64,000 nt of DNA, from the NCBI RefSeq assembly GCF_026151205.1, contig NC_087073.1, positions 14,341,837 through 14,405,836 on the forward strand. The letters run 5' to 3'. The notes under the pieces are model-generated. The model made no database searches. It had not been told where the DNA came from and saw only the letters and a program-made list of their open reading frames with translations. Origin of the DNA: Bolinopsis microptera. Taxonomy: Eukaryota; Ctenophora; Tentaculata; Lobata; Bolinopsidae. Of this stretch, positions 44,203-54,750 are shown piece by piece; positions within the stretch are counted from its first letter, which is position 1; every line of letters begins with the position of its first letter. The translations under genes and the position numbers were made by a program.

Positions 44203-45413
44203 GGTTGGACTCGTTAGAGTATGAAGGCGGAATAAGTACAGGCAACTTCAAGGTGGTTTCCATTCGGCACAGTTAGCATCGTATTATTGTGTACAAAATT
44301 TTGTAATGAATATTTTCTAGTGATATAATTTGGTTTTTATTTGCTGACTTACTTAGATTCAGTGATTGTCGATTATTAGGGTAATATTATATATCCCAAG
44401 AACATAATATAATGTACGGACGTTTTTGTTGAATTCGGAACTTTCTCACGATAAATTTTTCGAGCATCTGCAAAACCTTATTTCGGATTTGTTTTTTAAG
44501 TTTTTAAAAATGCTCTTGTATCAGATTTCAGTTTTAACATTTGGTTATAATGTATTTGGGATACTGGAAAACGGTTTGTTAGAGTACATAATAGCAGTAG
44601 ATATAGTTGTGTTTTGAATCAAAAGTAGACTACAAGGTTTTACAACCGCTTGATTGATTTTGTGTGCCTTGAATCAAATACGAGATTGTCGATTGATAGT
44701 GACACATCTAGACTGATCATCAACTTTTAAACTTTCACTACAGCTAGAGTTTAATACCACTTGCAAACTGAAATTTACTTTTATTTCGTGAAATGTTAAA
44801 ATCAGAAATAGTTAATAGCAATTTGGGATCTTATCATAACGAAATATATAAGACATCACATATGCTTGTGATTGTTACTTCCAAGCTTTGTATCATTTGG
44901 AATGATGGTAAGTGATGGTTAATATTCTTAATGGTACTCTCTATATCGGTCAGTTTCTCAGTTTGATTTTGTCCGTAAAACATTTTAAGTATGTCAGTTT
45001 TGTCTCTGAATTATTGGGACCGTATTTTGGTAGAAAGCTTGTTGATATTGGAATGACTCAGATCTGTGATGATGTGAAATTATGTGAAAGGTATTTGGTG
45101 TAGATCTTAATATTTTTGTATGTTTTGTTAAATTTCATCTACTATGAAACTATGAATATGAATATACGCATTGATGCTCCATTTTGTTGATTACATGTTA
45201 TATATGAAATGAATCCTGGTTTACCTGCTCAAAATTATAACATCGAAAACTTACCTCTGAAAACTGACAGTCTTGTAGTAAAAAGCTGATTCAGAAAATG
45301 TATTTGAAATACTTACTAACTGTTCCCTGAAATTAATGTTAACTCGTAAAAAGCATTTTTCACCTTTTGTCAAACCTTTTTATTACACACTTTCCCTCTC
45401 ATAGAAAATAGCT
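44203..45413. other. ACTR3-ATPSCKMT spacer
   Basis: 1.2 kb of AT-rich DNA, no gene recognised. TTTCCCTCTCATAG ends 9 nt before the ATPSCKMT start codon. Confidence 0.5.
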
Positions 45414-46737
45414 ATGTCCATTTCGAGTGAAGCTACATTAAAATCAGATGCTGCAAGCAGGAAACGTCGCAAGCTCTGGCTCGGCGCAGGTTTTGTCGGG
45501 TGCATCGCCGGATCAATAGCATTTGCAGGACCCTTCTTAACTCCAGTGCTCAGAAAACACTGTCTCCCTTATCTACCTGCTACTGAGAACACGGTACTTT
45601 AGGTATTCACTGTTTCTTGTATAGGTGTTTTAGATGTATTAAGGGGGCCAACGAAAATGGCCAAATTCTCATTCTGAAAAATTATTTTTGAGAAAGGTTT
45701 ACAAGATATGCGAAAAACTCACTCTAAAAAATACTCATGATCCCCCCCGCGCCGCCCCCCCCCCCCCCCCCCCGCCCCCTATTAATCTGATTTAAATTCT
45801 GCATATAATAATAATCTCTCAGAATTACTTAAAAAATCGTATCGCATTCAACTTGACTCTGCTAGCTTTCTCAGCTATACAATTTAAAGCTACACCAGCA
45901 CAGTTACTTCCTGACACACAGCACAGTGTTATAACAGTGTACACAAGTCACACTGCTACTAAACACTAACGTGTTACATTCCTCAGATAAAGTTGCTGTT
46001 TGGGGAACTGAAAGGAGCTAGAGGTCCCCTTATTGATCTGGGCAGTGGTGATGGTAGAGTGGTTATAGCTGCTGCTAAACAAGGGTTCACTGCTCATGGT
46101 TAGTGCAGAACAGGTTTCTAGCTTTTTGAGTGTAACATTTCCAGTAAATTGTTCTGCAGAAATGAAATTTCTTTTAATGACAATGTGACGTGTGGTTGGT
46201 TAAAATACAATAGTTTTACAAGATGTAAAATATACGACTAATCTCACTTTCGCTCAGGTATAGAGTTGAATATCTGGTTGGTGCTTTACTCCAGACTCAG
46301 ATCTCTATTAGCTGGCACCTCATCCAGAACCAAGTTCTTCAGAGCTGATCTTTGGAAGGTTCTTACATTACTTACTGTTTACTTTGTCTCGTATTGTGAG
46401 GATATCATGATGATAGTTACAATTTGAGTTATCGATGAATTCAACTTTGTACGTCAGTCTGAATTTCAAAAACATTTCCTACAAATCTGTTAAGTTTAAA
46501 ATGAAGTTTATAAAACAAAACAATCTCCAGTACGATTTGTCGCAGTACAACACAATAATAGTGTTTGGAGGCGAGGGTATGATGTCGGATCTAAGTGTGA
46601 AGTTAAAAGAAGAAACTACTCCACTAACTGATATAGTGTCCTGTAGATTCCCTCTAGATGTGGAGGTGTGGGATACTCATAGCATGATAGAGGATGGACA
46701 TAACCCTCTGTGGCGATACAAACAGAACAGTAATTAG
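45414..46737 (+). CDS. ATPSCKMT: ATP synthase c-subunit lysine N-methyltransferase (FAM173 family), 4 exons, 199 aa
   Basis: Exons 45414-45593, 45987-46098, 46258-46358, 46531-46737 join with matching phases (0, 1, 0). The protein has an N-terminal hydrophobic span (LWLGAGFVGCIAGSIAFAG), the family LPATE motif, the SAM-binding LIDLGSGDGRVVIAAAKQGF, then IELNIWLVLYSRLRS and TKFFRADLWK, followed by the exon-4 region YDLSQYNTIIVFG and SCRFPLDVEVW. In vertebrates the FAM173B enzyme trimethylates Lys43 of the ATP-synthase c subunit in mitochondria. An FAM173A-type specificity cannot be excluded. Intron 3 and its flanking exon ends were amplified into the tandem array that begins about 530 bp downstream. 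Confidence 0.88.
45735..45780. repeat. Poly-C rich tract in ATPSCKMT intron 1
   Basis: A 45-bp C/G-only stretch within intron 1, similar in kind to the other C/G runs of this window. Confidence 0.7.
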
Positions 46738-47191
46738 GTAGAGTTTGAGATTTGGTAGGCTTCAATTTATTACTAAGTTATTACTAATTTATTACAAAGT
46801 TATTAAGAAATGAATCTATTATATTATTTTTATAGGATCTGATTTATTAGTTTATGAAGCTATAACGATCTCTTTAAGAATTAATTGGTAATAAGCAACT
46901 CATATTATCATATAACTTCTTTTGTAAAATATAATGTTTGTTGTTCATTTTTCATATTTGTGGTTTTATTCGCTGCTATAACCAACCATGATATGAGATT
47001 TTATTGACTTTGTGAAAGTGCAGATCATAATCAGCTTAACCATATGCATAATCTTATATCTGGCATTTTATCTCAATTTCTCAGATGCTTTGATTTAAAA
47101 TGCCAGTGTTTGAGTGTTATCTGAGAAATGTAAAGTTGATAAAATGTTTTTTGTCTTTATAAAAACATTATGTCAGAAATAGAATGATAGA

Positions 47192-47258
47192 ATGGCAGCA
47201 GTAGAAATCATGAATGTTGTCCCGTCGGCAATACTCGAACAAGAGCTATCATTGGAAG
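47192..47258 (+). CDS. Possible orphan first exon
   Basis: ATG 47192 opens MAAVEIMNVVPSAILEQ and continues to a phase-1 donor (GGAAG followed by GTGAAT) just before the tandem array. It has coding-like character in non-coding surroundings. Any partner exons would have to lie across the array or the transposon nest, and I found none. It may be the relic of a gene disrupted by the array. Confidence 0.25.
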
Positions 47259-47264
47259 GTGAAT

Positions 47265-48412
47265 TCAGCGGACTAATTATTATTTACCTTGTTTTATATT
47301 GTGATAATATAATGATGATATTTACAATTTGAGTTTCCAATGAATACAATTTTGTACGTCAGTCCGAATTTACAGAAAATAGTAACTATTAATCTGTATA
47401 GTTTAAATAAAAGTTATAACACTACATACCTTCAGATAGTTCTGTCGCAGAACAAAAAGAATTCGGAGAGGGAGAGTATGTTGACATATCCTTAAGTTTT
47501 TAGAAGGTAATATAAAGTCCTTCACTTTGTACCATGTTTTATATTGTGATAATATAATGATGATATTTACAATTTGAGTTTTCAATGAATACAATTTTGT
47601 ACGTCAGTCTGAATTTACAGAAAATAGTAAATATTAATCTGTATACTTTAAATAAAAGTTATAAAACTACATACCTTCAGATAGTTCTGTCGCAGAACAA
47701 CTCACAAATAATTCGGAGGGGAGAGTATGTTGGCATATCCTTCAGTTTTTAGAAGGTAATATAAAGTCCTTCAATTTGTACCATGTTTTATATTGTGATA
47801 ATATAATGATGAAAGTTACAATTTGAGTTTTCAATGAATACAATTTTGTACGTCAGTCTGAATTTACAGAAAATAGTAACCACTAATCTGTATAGTTTAA
47901 ATAAAAGTTATAAAACTACATACCTTCAGATAGTTCTGTCGCAGAACAACTCACAGATAATTCGAAGAGGGAGAGTATGTTGGCATATCCTTCAGTTTTT
48001 TAAAGGTAATATAAAGTCCCTCACTATTTACTTTGTTTAGTATTGTGATAATATAATCCCTATAATGATGAAAGTTATAATTTGAGTTTTCAATGAATAC
48101 AATTTTGTACGTCAGTCTGAATTTACAGAAAATAGTAACTATTAATCTGTATAGTTTAAATAAAAGCTATAACACTACATACCTTCAGATAGATCTGTCG
48201 CAGAACAACACACAAATATTTCGGAGAGGAAGAGTATGTTGGCATATCCTTAAGTTTTTAGAAGGTAATATAAAGTTCCTTACTATTTTGTATTTACGTT
48301 GTTAAGTATTGTGATAATATAATGATGATATTTACAATTTGAGTTTTCAATGAATACAATTTTGTACGTCAGTCTGAATTTACAGAAAATAGTAACCACT
48401 AATCTATATATA
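47265..48412. repeat. ~250-bp tandem array, left block (5 units)
   Basis: Head-to-tail units of about 249-259 bp, each containing TTCAATGAATACAATTTTGT, GTCAGTCTGAATTTACAGAA and CTTCAGATAGTTCTGTCGCA. Every unit aligns with ATPSCKMT from the end of exon 3 (46355) to within exon 4 (46612). It keeps an acceptor-like CCTTCAG and a donor-like GAAG followed by GTAATAT. The block breaks off at 48412 where a mariner-type element starts. Confidence 0.95.
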
Positions 48413-50051
48413 CAGGGTGGCCCATAAGTGACTACCCACACGCAACCTCTTAATAACTCACGTAATTCGTCTCCAAATTGCACCAAAATTTCAGAGATTA
48501 TAGATATGGGTCAAACTTAGATTTCCTGAAAGTTTCGCAAGCCACGCCCAGTTACAGTGGGCGTGGCGTGACACTCCCTCTTTTTCACTATTGTCTTCAT
48601 AAAATGAGAACGCTTTAACCTAAGAACTCAAAATTTTTTGCACACATTTGGCTTGATAATTGAAAACTTTTCCCAAAGTTTCAAGTTCATTGGTTAAAAT
48701 ATGGCTAAGTTATGACCATTTTAAAATCCATCGGATATGTGATCCGAGCACTCAGTCAGTGATATTTGCACTCAATTAGTGATCTCGTCACCCAATCTGA
48801 TCAAGAGTAAGGCGTTAGCGTGTATTAATGAGGTTCATTAGGCTTTGATTGGATACCGATGATGACTTTGCTAGAAAGGGAAACACAAATTTTTAGGATA
48901 AAAACCAGATCGTGACCTTTTCAGGAAAAGCCGTTCTCTCCACCACTTCATCCGGTCTAGTAGAGCCCCAGTGAATTGCATTCTGGGAGTTGACATATCC
49001 GTTTATATGGCCTTGTCGCTGTACCAGATTTCGTCCTCAAAGTAGGGATCCACATTCTGCTTGGACAGGAATGTGTTGGCGAAATCTATCCTCGATTGGA
49101 AATCACGGTCCAAAAGTTTGTGTTTCTTTGTGATTCGGTAGGCCCGGTTAGAAAGGTCTTGCTTTAGGATTCGCTGAAGGGTTCTGCTGATGTCTAAGGC
49201 AGGAGCTCGTTTCTGGGTGCCAATCTTAGGTGTGTCCATCACGTCACCAACAACCATCGTGATGTTTTCTACAGTCCTCGCAGTTCGTCTTCTGCCGACT
49301 CTTCGCCGATCGTGTGCAGAAAACGTAAACTTGATCTTGTGATGAATGTCAAAGCAGCTTTTCCGGCAAGGGGGTGGTCGGTTGAATTTCATCTGAAATT
49401 GTCGTTTAATCTGAGGGTAGAACTCCCCATTTTCTTTCTTCAGGTAGACGAACAATCGTTGTTCTGCAGTAAAGGGAGGATAGTGAACCATTTTCGATGA
49501 TTCAATGGATGGTTCATTCCTTTTTATTGATTGTAAGGAACCTGTGACTAGCAGGGCTAACAAGCCCTGAAATGGTGACACCACCATAAATTCGTGTGAT
49601 AGCGTTTTAGGCGCAGTCAGCTGTATAGGCCGGCCCATAAGCAGGCTGCAACCAATCAAGCGGTGCATGTGAGCCAAACAGGCCATTAACCAAGTGACGA
49701 GATCACTGACTGAGTGCTCGGATCACGTATCCGATGAGTTTTGAAATGGTCATAACTTAGCCATATTTTAACCAATGAACTTGAAACTTTGGGAAAGGTT
49801 TTCAATTATCTAGCCAAATGTGTGCAAAAAATTTTGAGTTCTTAGCTTAAAGCGTTCTCATTTTATGAAGACAATAGTGAAAAAGAGGGAGTGTCACGCC
49901 ACGCCCACTGTAATTGGGCGTGGCTTACGAAACTTTTAGGAAATCTAAGTTTGACCCATATCTATAATCTTTAACATTTTGGTGCAATTTGGAGACGAAT
50001 TACGTGAGTTATTAAGAGGTTGCGTGTGGGTAGTCACTTATGGGCCACCCT
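48413..50051. mobile_element. mariner/Tc1-type element with ~360-bp inverted arms
   Basis: The ends CAGGGTGGCCCATAAGTGAC and its inverse (GTCACTTATGGGCCACCCT) are flanked by TA dinucleotides. The arms 48413-48790 and 49690-50051 are inverse copies at high identity. Between them is a truncated transposase reading frame on the minus strand (49491-49003). It separates the left array block from the 9.4-kb TIR element, and appears to have landed at the very edge of that element. Confidence 0.88.
49003..49491 (-). pseudogene. Truncated mariner-type transposase
   Basis: From ATG 49491 the frame has an N-terminal helix-turn-helix-like region (FTAEQRLFVYLKKENGEF), a GRRRTART linker typical of mariner/Tc1 proteins, LDISRTLQRILKQDL, and then reaches the first catalytic aspartate (EIWYSDKA) where it stops. 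The canonical DE dipeptide there is DK. The rest of the DDE/D domain is absent, so the protein cannot be active alone. Confidence 0.75.
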
Positions 50052-52853
50052 TAGGGAATAATGCAAAATTCCGGGAAAAAATTTGCGACAAGCTGATTTT
50101 TACAGGAATATGTTGTCCATAGTGTCAGGAACCACCCCAAAGAGTTTCCAATCTGGATCTGTTGAGCAAAAAAAGTTACAGCCAATTTTCTTTGGGCGCG
50201 TATGTCAGCCTGAGGACTGCACTTGAAAAACTCGTAACTATCGTAATAAAGACCCCCAGGAGCACCATAGGGGGTGCAAAATGACCGAAATAGTGACATT
50301 ATGTGGGGCGAATCAGTGTTTTAGGGTCGTCAGATCTTTACTTATTGAGATAATTTCATTTTTATAGGCTAACCTCTCAAAAATTTACAAAAATTTTGAA
50401 ATTTTACTTAAATTTGGAAATTTAGCAAAATTGTTGTACAATTAAAACATTGTCTAGTTATCAGTATTCAAATTCTAAAATTTACTTTCAATTGTCAATT
50501 GATCCTTATAAATAATATACATATCACATCAAATTCTGTAAAAAAAGGTCCTGAATTATTAGCATGGTGTCTTTGATTGGCAACTATTAGGTCACTTCTG
50601 GCTATCCCATTTCCTCAGAGTTGTTTGATTCTCCTGAATCGTCCTGTCTTTCGGGTGCATTAGTGCAACTTAATCCATGACATTGGCCACATGCAGGTAG
50701 ACATTTAAAGCCATACTTCCGGCAGGAACACCTAGTTAAGTACTTACAAGGGTTCTCAACCTCCACCGAGCAATTGCAGCAAATGAGGTTGAGCATCCCT
50801 GCCGGGGCAATCGCAGCTTTAGTCGGGATTGGCCGGTATTATCCTTCAGAACTCATCTCCCATCCATAATGTAGTGGATTTAGACTTGCAGTGTCGAGTG
50901 TCACCCAGTTATGGTACTGAAGATATGATCTTAATATATGCTCAGTTGCAGAGGATGTAGACGGTGGTAGCCTTGATGGGTTGAGTTTTTTCTTTGCTAT
51001 CATTCTACTGTAGCTGAGAAATCTGAGAGTTTCGAGTGCCTTGGTTTTATCTCCATAGATATGTTGAAACAAGGAGAGGCCAGCTTCAATTACTTCATTT
51101 GTTGAAACTCTCACAGAGAGTAATGATGCTAAATGACCCTCCTCATGAAAAGAAACTGCCTTTTTCAATATCTTCACCTTACCAAAGCCATGTATACTGC
51201 TGACCGTGTCACATCCTGAGAAACTGTGAACAAACAGTAATATGCGTTTTATGTTGGCATCAAGAGCATTTACTATTTTACTGATCGAGTGTGAGCCGTT
51301 TCTGGTCGTCATCACAATTTCATTGTGATTCTCAGTAAAATGATGAATAAGGAGGCAAAGTATATAATCAAGTATCTGACTGAAAAGCCGCACAATGTTT
51401 TGAGTATACGAGGTTTGTGATGTTATTTGGGTTTATTGGGGTCTATAGATCAAAAAAAATTTGGGTAGACAAAAAGTTATGTGTCCACCAGGTCTGTGGC
51501 CACGCCCTTTTATATGATCGTGGGAAAATCTTACCTTTTCCTAATATAAATTCATATTTGCTCAATCAAAGCAAGTAGGGTATCAAAACCAATGTTTTGT
51601 GATCCAAGAAATCGATTGGTGATATCTATTTTACTTTCAGACCATTCCTAGATAAGATAACCACGCCCATATTTACAATTGAGCGTCAAAATTCCCAAAA
51701 TGTAAGCAATGTTTTTGGGCAAGTTGGGTGTTGAGACCTATGTTTTTTGACCCGAGAAATCGATTGGTGATATCTATTTGACTTTCAGACCACTCCCAGA
51801 TAAGATAGCCACGCCCATATTTACACTCGAGCGCCAAGAATTCCCAAATACTCATGGATCTGAAGACATTCCCGTCTATATAACTTCCGCCCCGGAGTTT
51901 GAGACTTGGAATAGCTCAAGTGACCCATCAGAAACAAATTTGGTCTGGGTAGAAATTGTGGCTATGGTGCAGTTTTGCGCAATTGACCACGCCCTTTTTT
52001 GGCACTTTTGCGACTTTAAAATCAAAATAACTCCGCTTCTAATTGGAATTAAAAGCTCAACTTGGCTGTAAAGTTGTTCAGAATTATCACATTTAGGGGA
52101 TAGAGCATGATTTTAAAGTCACTAGACATAAGGTTGTTGAGTAATATGACCACACCTTTTTTTTTCTCTCGCGAGTCATAATTTGCATGTACTAAATACC
52201 AGATATCTCGGCTTCTGATTGAGCTAGGTGCTAATCCGGCCTCCGGGCATTAAAAAGTTCAAAATCATCAGTTTAAGTTGGGTAGAGCATAATTTCAAAG
52301 TTATCAAAGATCAGGTTGTTGAGTTTTTTGGCCAAAACCTATTTTAACGCTCTTGCGAGTAGCAATTGCAGCGCTTAAAATTAAAATTACTCAGCTTCTG
52401 ATTGAAGTTAGGAGCTAAACTCGGGCAGCAAAATGGTCAAAATTATCATATGGAGTGGGGTAGAACGTGGTTTTAAAGTCCTCAGACATCAGGTTGTTGA
52501 GGTATTAGGCCACACCCTATTCTTACGCTATCGCGAGTAGCAATTGCAGCGCTTAAAATTAAAATTACTCAGCTTCTGATTGGAGTTAGGAGCTAAACTC
52601 GGGCAGCAAAATGGTCAGGATTATCACATTAAGTTGGGTTTCAAAGTCCCCAGTCATCAGGTTGTTAAGTTGTTAGGCCACACCATATTTCTAAGCACTT
52701 ACTTGCAACAATTACAACACTCATTAAAAGTATGTCGGCTTCTGATTGGAGTTCGGTGCTTAGCCTGGACATGAATATATTTAGAATTAGAGCAGTATAA
52801 GGGGAGTAGAGGCTAGATCATGGCTCTACGTGATGCCTGAGTACTCTATTCAG

Positions 52854-53118
52854 GGGCTATGTGGCCTAGTGGTTAGAGCATCCACCTTCTGCGCAGAAGG
52901 TTCAGGGTTCGAATCCCAGTGTCACCTAGTCTAGGGAGTAGCTAAGGATCCATTGGATCTATGCGATCTCCTTGGTCGACTCAGCCGAATGATAGGAAAC
53001 TTAATTGAGAGTTAAATGAGGAGGGGTACCTGCTAAAAGTTCAAGAAACTTCCTAGGATACCCCTTCAGTGCATACTGTAAACATAGTGCTATTACTATT
53101 ACTATTACTATTACTATT
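52854..53118 (+). mobile_element. tRNA-derived SINE
   Basis: Begins with a tRNA-like head carrying an A box (TGGCCTAGTGGTTAGAGCA, from 52862) and a B box (GGTTCGAATCC, about 52909), with a plausible anticodon arm CTTCTGCGCAGAAG. An unrelated body of about 160 bp follows, and it ends in a (TTACTA)n tail at 53090-53116. It sits in the interior of the 4.4-kb palindromic element. Confidence 0.8.
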
Positions 53119-53302
53119 CAATGCGAAGCTTTGATCATTTTGATGTCCAAGATAAACACTCAACTCCAACCAGAAGCGGAGATATCTTAGTATTTCATTA
53201 TGAAATGCTGTTATCACGAATGCGTAAACTACTAATACTACTACTACTATATCGGAACTAAGTCCGACCTACGCCAGATAATCCCCTCCATATATCCCTG
53301 TT

Positions 53303-54410
53303 CACAGTGGGCTGTGAGTGGGGGTCATGCTAGCATAGGGTATTTTAGACCATCACACATGCCCCTAACTTTGTTTCTAAGGTAATTTGGGTACAAAAAT
53401 ACGATTCCAATCATTTACAGGGCCGAAAATGACTCAGAAAAAATTTTTGGGCCGATTTTGAGCAATCTTGTAGTCCAAAAATAGGAGGCTGATCCCAGGA
53501 AAAGTTGTTTTTTTAGAGGTTTAATCAATTTTAAAGCTCTTTTATGAACTGTAAACGAAGGACAGCTATCTTAGGAACTCGAATCTTTTTGAATTATGAA
53601 AAAATATTGATCAGAACAAAAGTTGTGCCCATTTATATGACCAAAATTTTCTGAAACACCAAAATTGTTCCTGTTATTTTCAAAAATTTCGTTTAAAATC
53701 ACGATTTTTTGGATTTTTATCAATTTTAACTATAATAATTGTGATATTTTGATTTTTCATCCATATGCATCTGGTCTAGGATGCAAAAAATGCCACAAAC
53801 ATGGAGAATAACTAAAATATGTCAATTTAATAGCAAAATTGAGCTCATAAATTATCTAAAAATGCAGCAAATTTTACCCAATTTTTGAGTTTCTTAATTT
53901 TGTAAACAGAGTTGCCCAAAAGTGCCCAAAGTGATTCTTATTGCATCTGATAGGGAATTGTCTAAGCTTTCTGATGATACCATGCATTATACCGAACTAT
54001 TGCAAACCAACAACGATTTCTGTCGTTAAATACCCCAAAAATTGCTTAAAATACACGCCATAAAAAAGGCGCGGTCAAAAATCAGGTGAAAATGTTAAAG
54101 TCACACAGTTTTTTTAGATGGCTGAGTATTCTTAAGTACTATACTATATTTCAATTATTAAAAACTGCCTTGATCAGGCATTTTAGCCCAAAATAATAAA
54201 TATTAGGCAATTTTTGGCTAAAAAAGGCAAAATTTCTTGACAGTGAAAAATGCTATTTTTTCACGCGACGCCATTTTGGCATCTTGCAAAGTTTTTAATT
54301 ACGGTTTCTTGCATGAAATCGGGCTAGCGTTTTACAATAAGGAAAGCTTATTTTCAAAGAAATTTAAGAAAGTCGATTTTAGGCCTATGCTAGCATGGTA
54401 GCCCACTGTG
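53303..54410. mobile_element. 1.1-kb TIR element inside the 4.4-kb element
   Basis: The imperfect ends CACAGTGGGCT...CATGCTAGCATAGG (left) and CCTATGCTAGCATGGTAGCC followed by CACTGTG (right) are inverse copies. CTGTT lies immediately outside both ends (53298-53302, 54411-54415), a likely 5-bp target duplication. The interior is AT-rich without a usable frame. Confidence 0.7.
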
Positions 54411-54609
54411 CTGTTCCGCATCAGAGTTCGCAGTTCCTCTTTAGAGTTTGTCCCAACTTCCATCAGTAACATAGACACGTAGCTTTGTCTTGGTCGTGTA
54501 AAGGTTATGGTCTATTAACTCAGCAACCTGATACCAGAGGACTTTGAGATCACTACTCAATGTGATAGTTATGAACAGAATAAGCATGTTAATGGCCAAA
54601 TTCAGCTTC

Positions 54610-54750
54610 GAACAAGGGTAGACCGAGGGCAGGATTTGCGACCGAGGCCGGGGCCGAGGCAAACCGAGGAATTGTCCTCCTGACCGAGGCCGAGGAAAAA
54701 TCGCTATTCCTCGGTAAAACCGAGGCCGAGGACTCGGTCGACGGTCGACT
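54610..54750. repeat. ACCGAGGCCG-type low-complexity repeat
   Basis: Irregular copies of ACCGAGGCCG over 140 bp, ending in CGGTCGACGGTCGAC. Much more GC-rich than its surroundings. Confidence 0.7.

Noticed and set aside
46435-46530. Upstream extension of the last ATPSCKMT exon (MNSTLYVSLNF...)
   Set aside because: It is intron 3 read through in frame; the CTCCAG acceptor at 46530 joins exon 3 in phase and restores the family sequence.
47265-48412. Small protein frames such as MNTILYVSLNLQKI repeated in the array
   Set aside because: They are the same intron-derived reading frame repeated in each tandem unit; no sign of selection on protein.
52861-52935. A functional tRNA gene
   Set aside because: The A and B boxes are present, but the acceptor stem does not pair convincingly and the sequence continues into a SINE body with a microsatellite tail.
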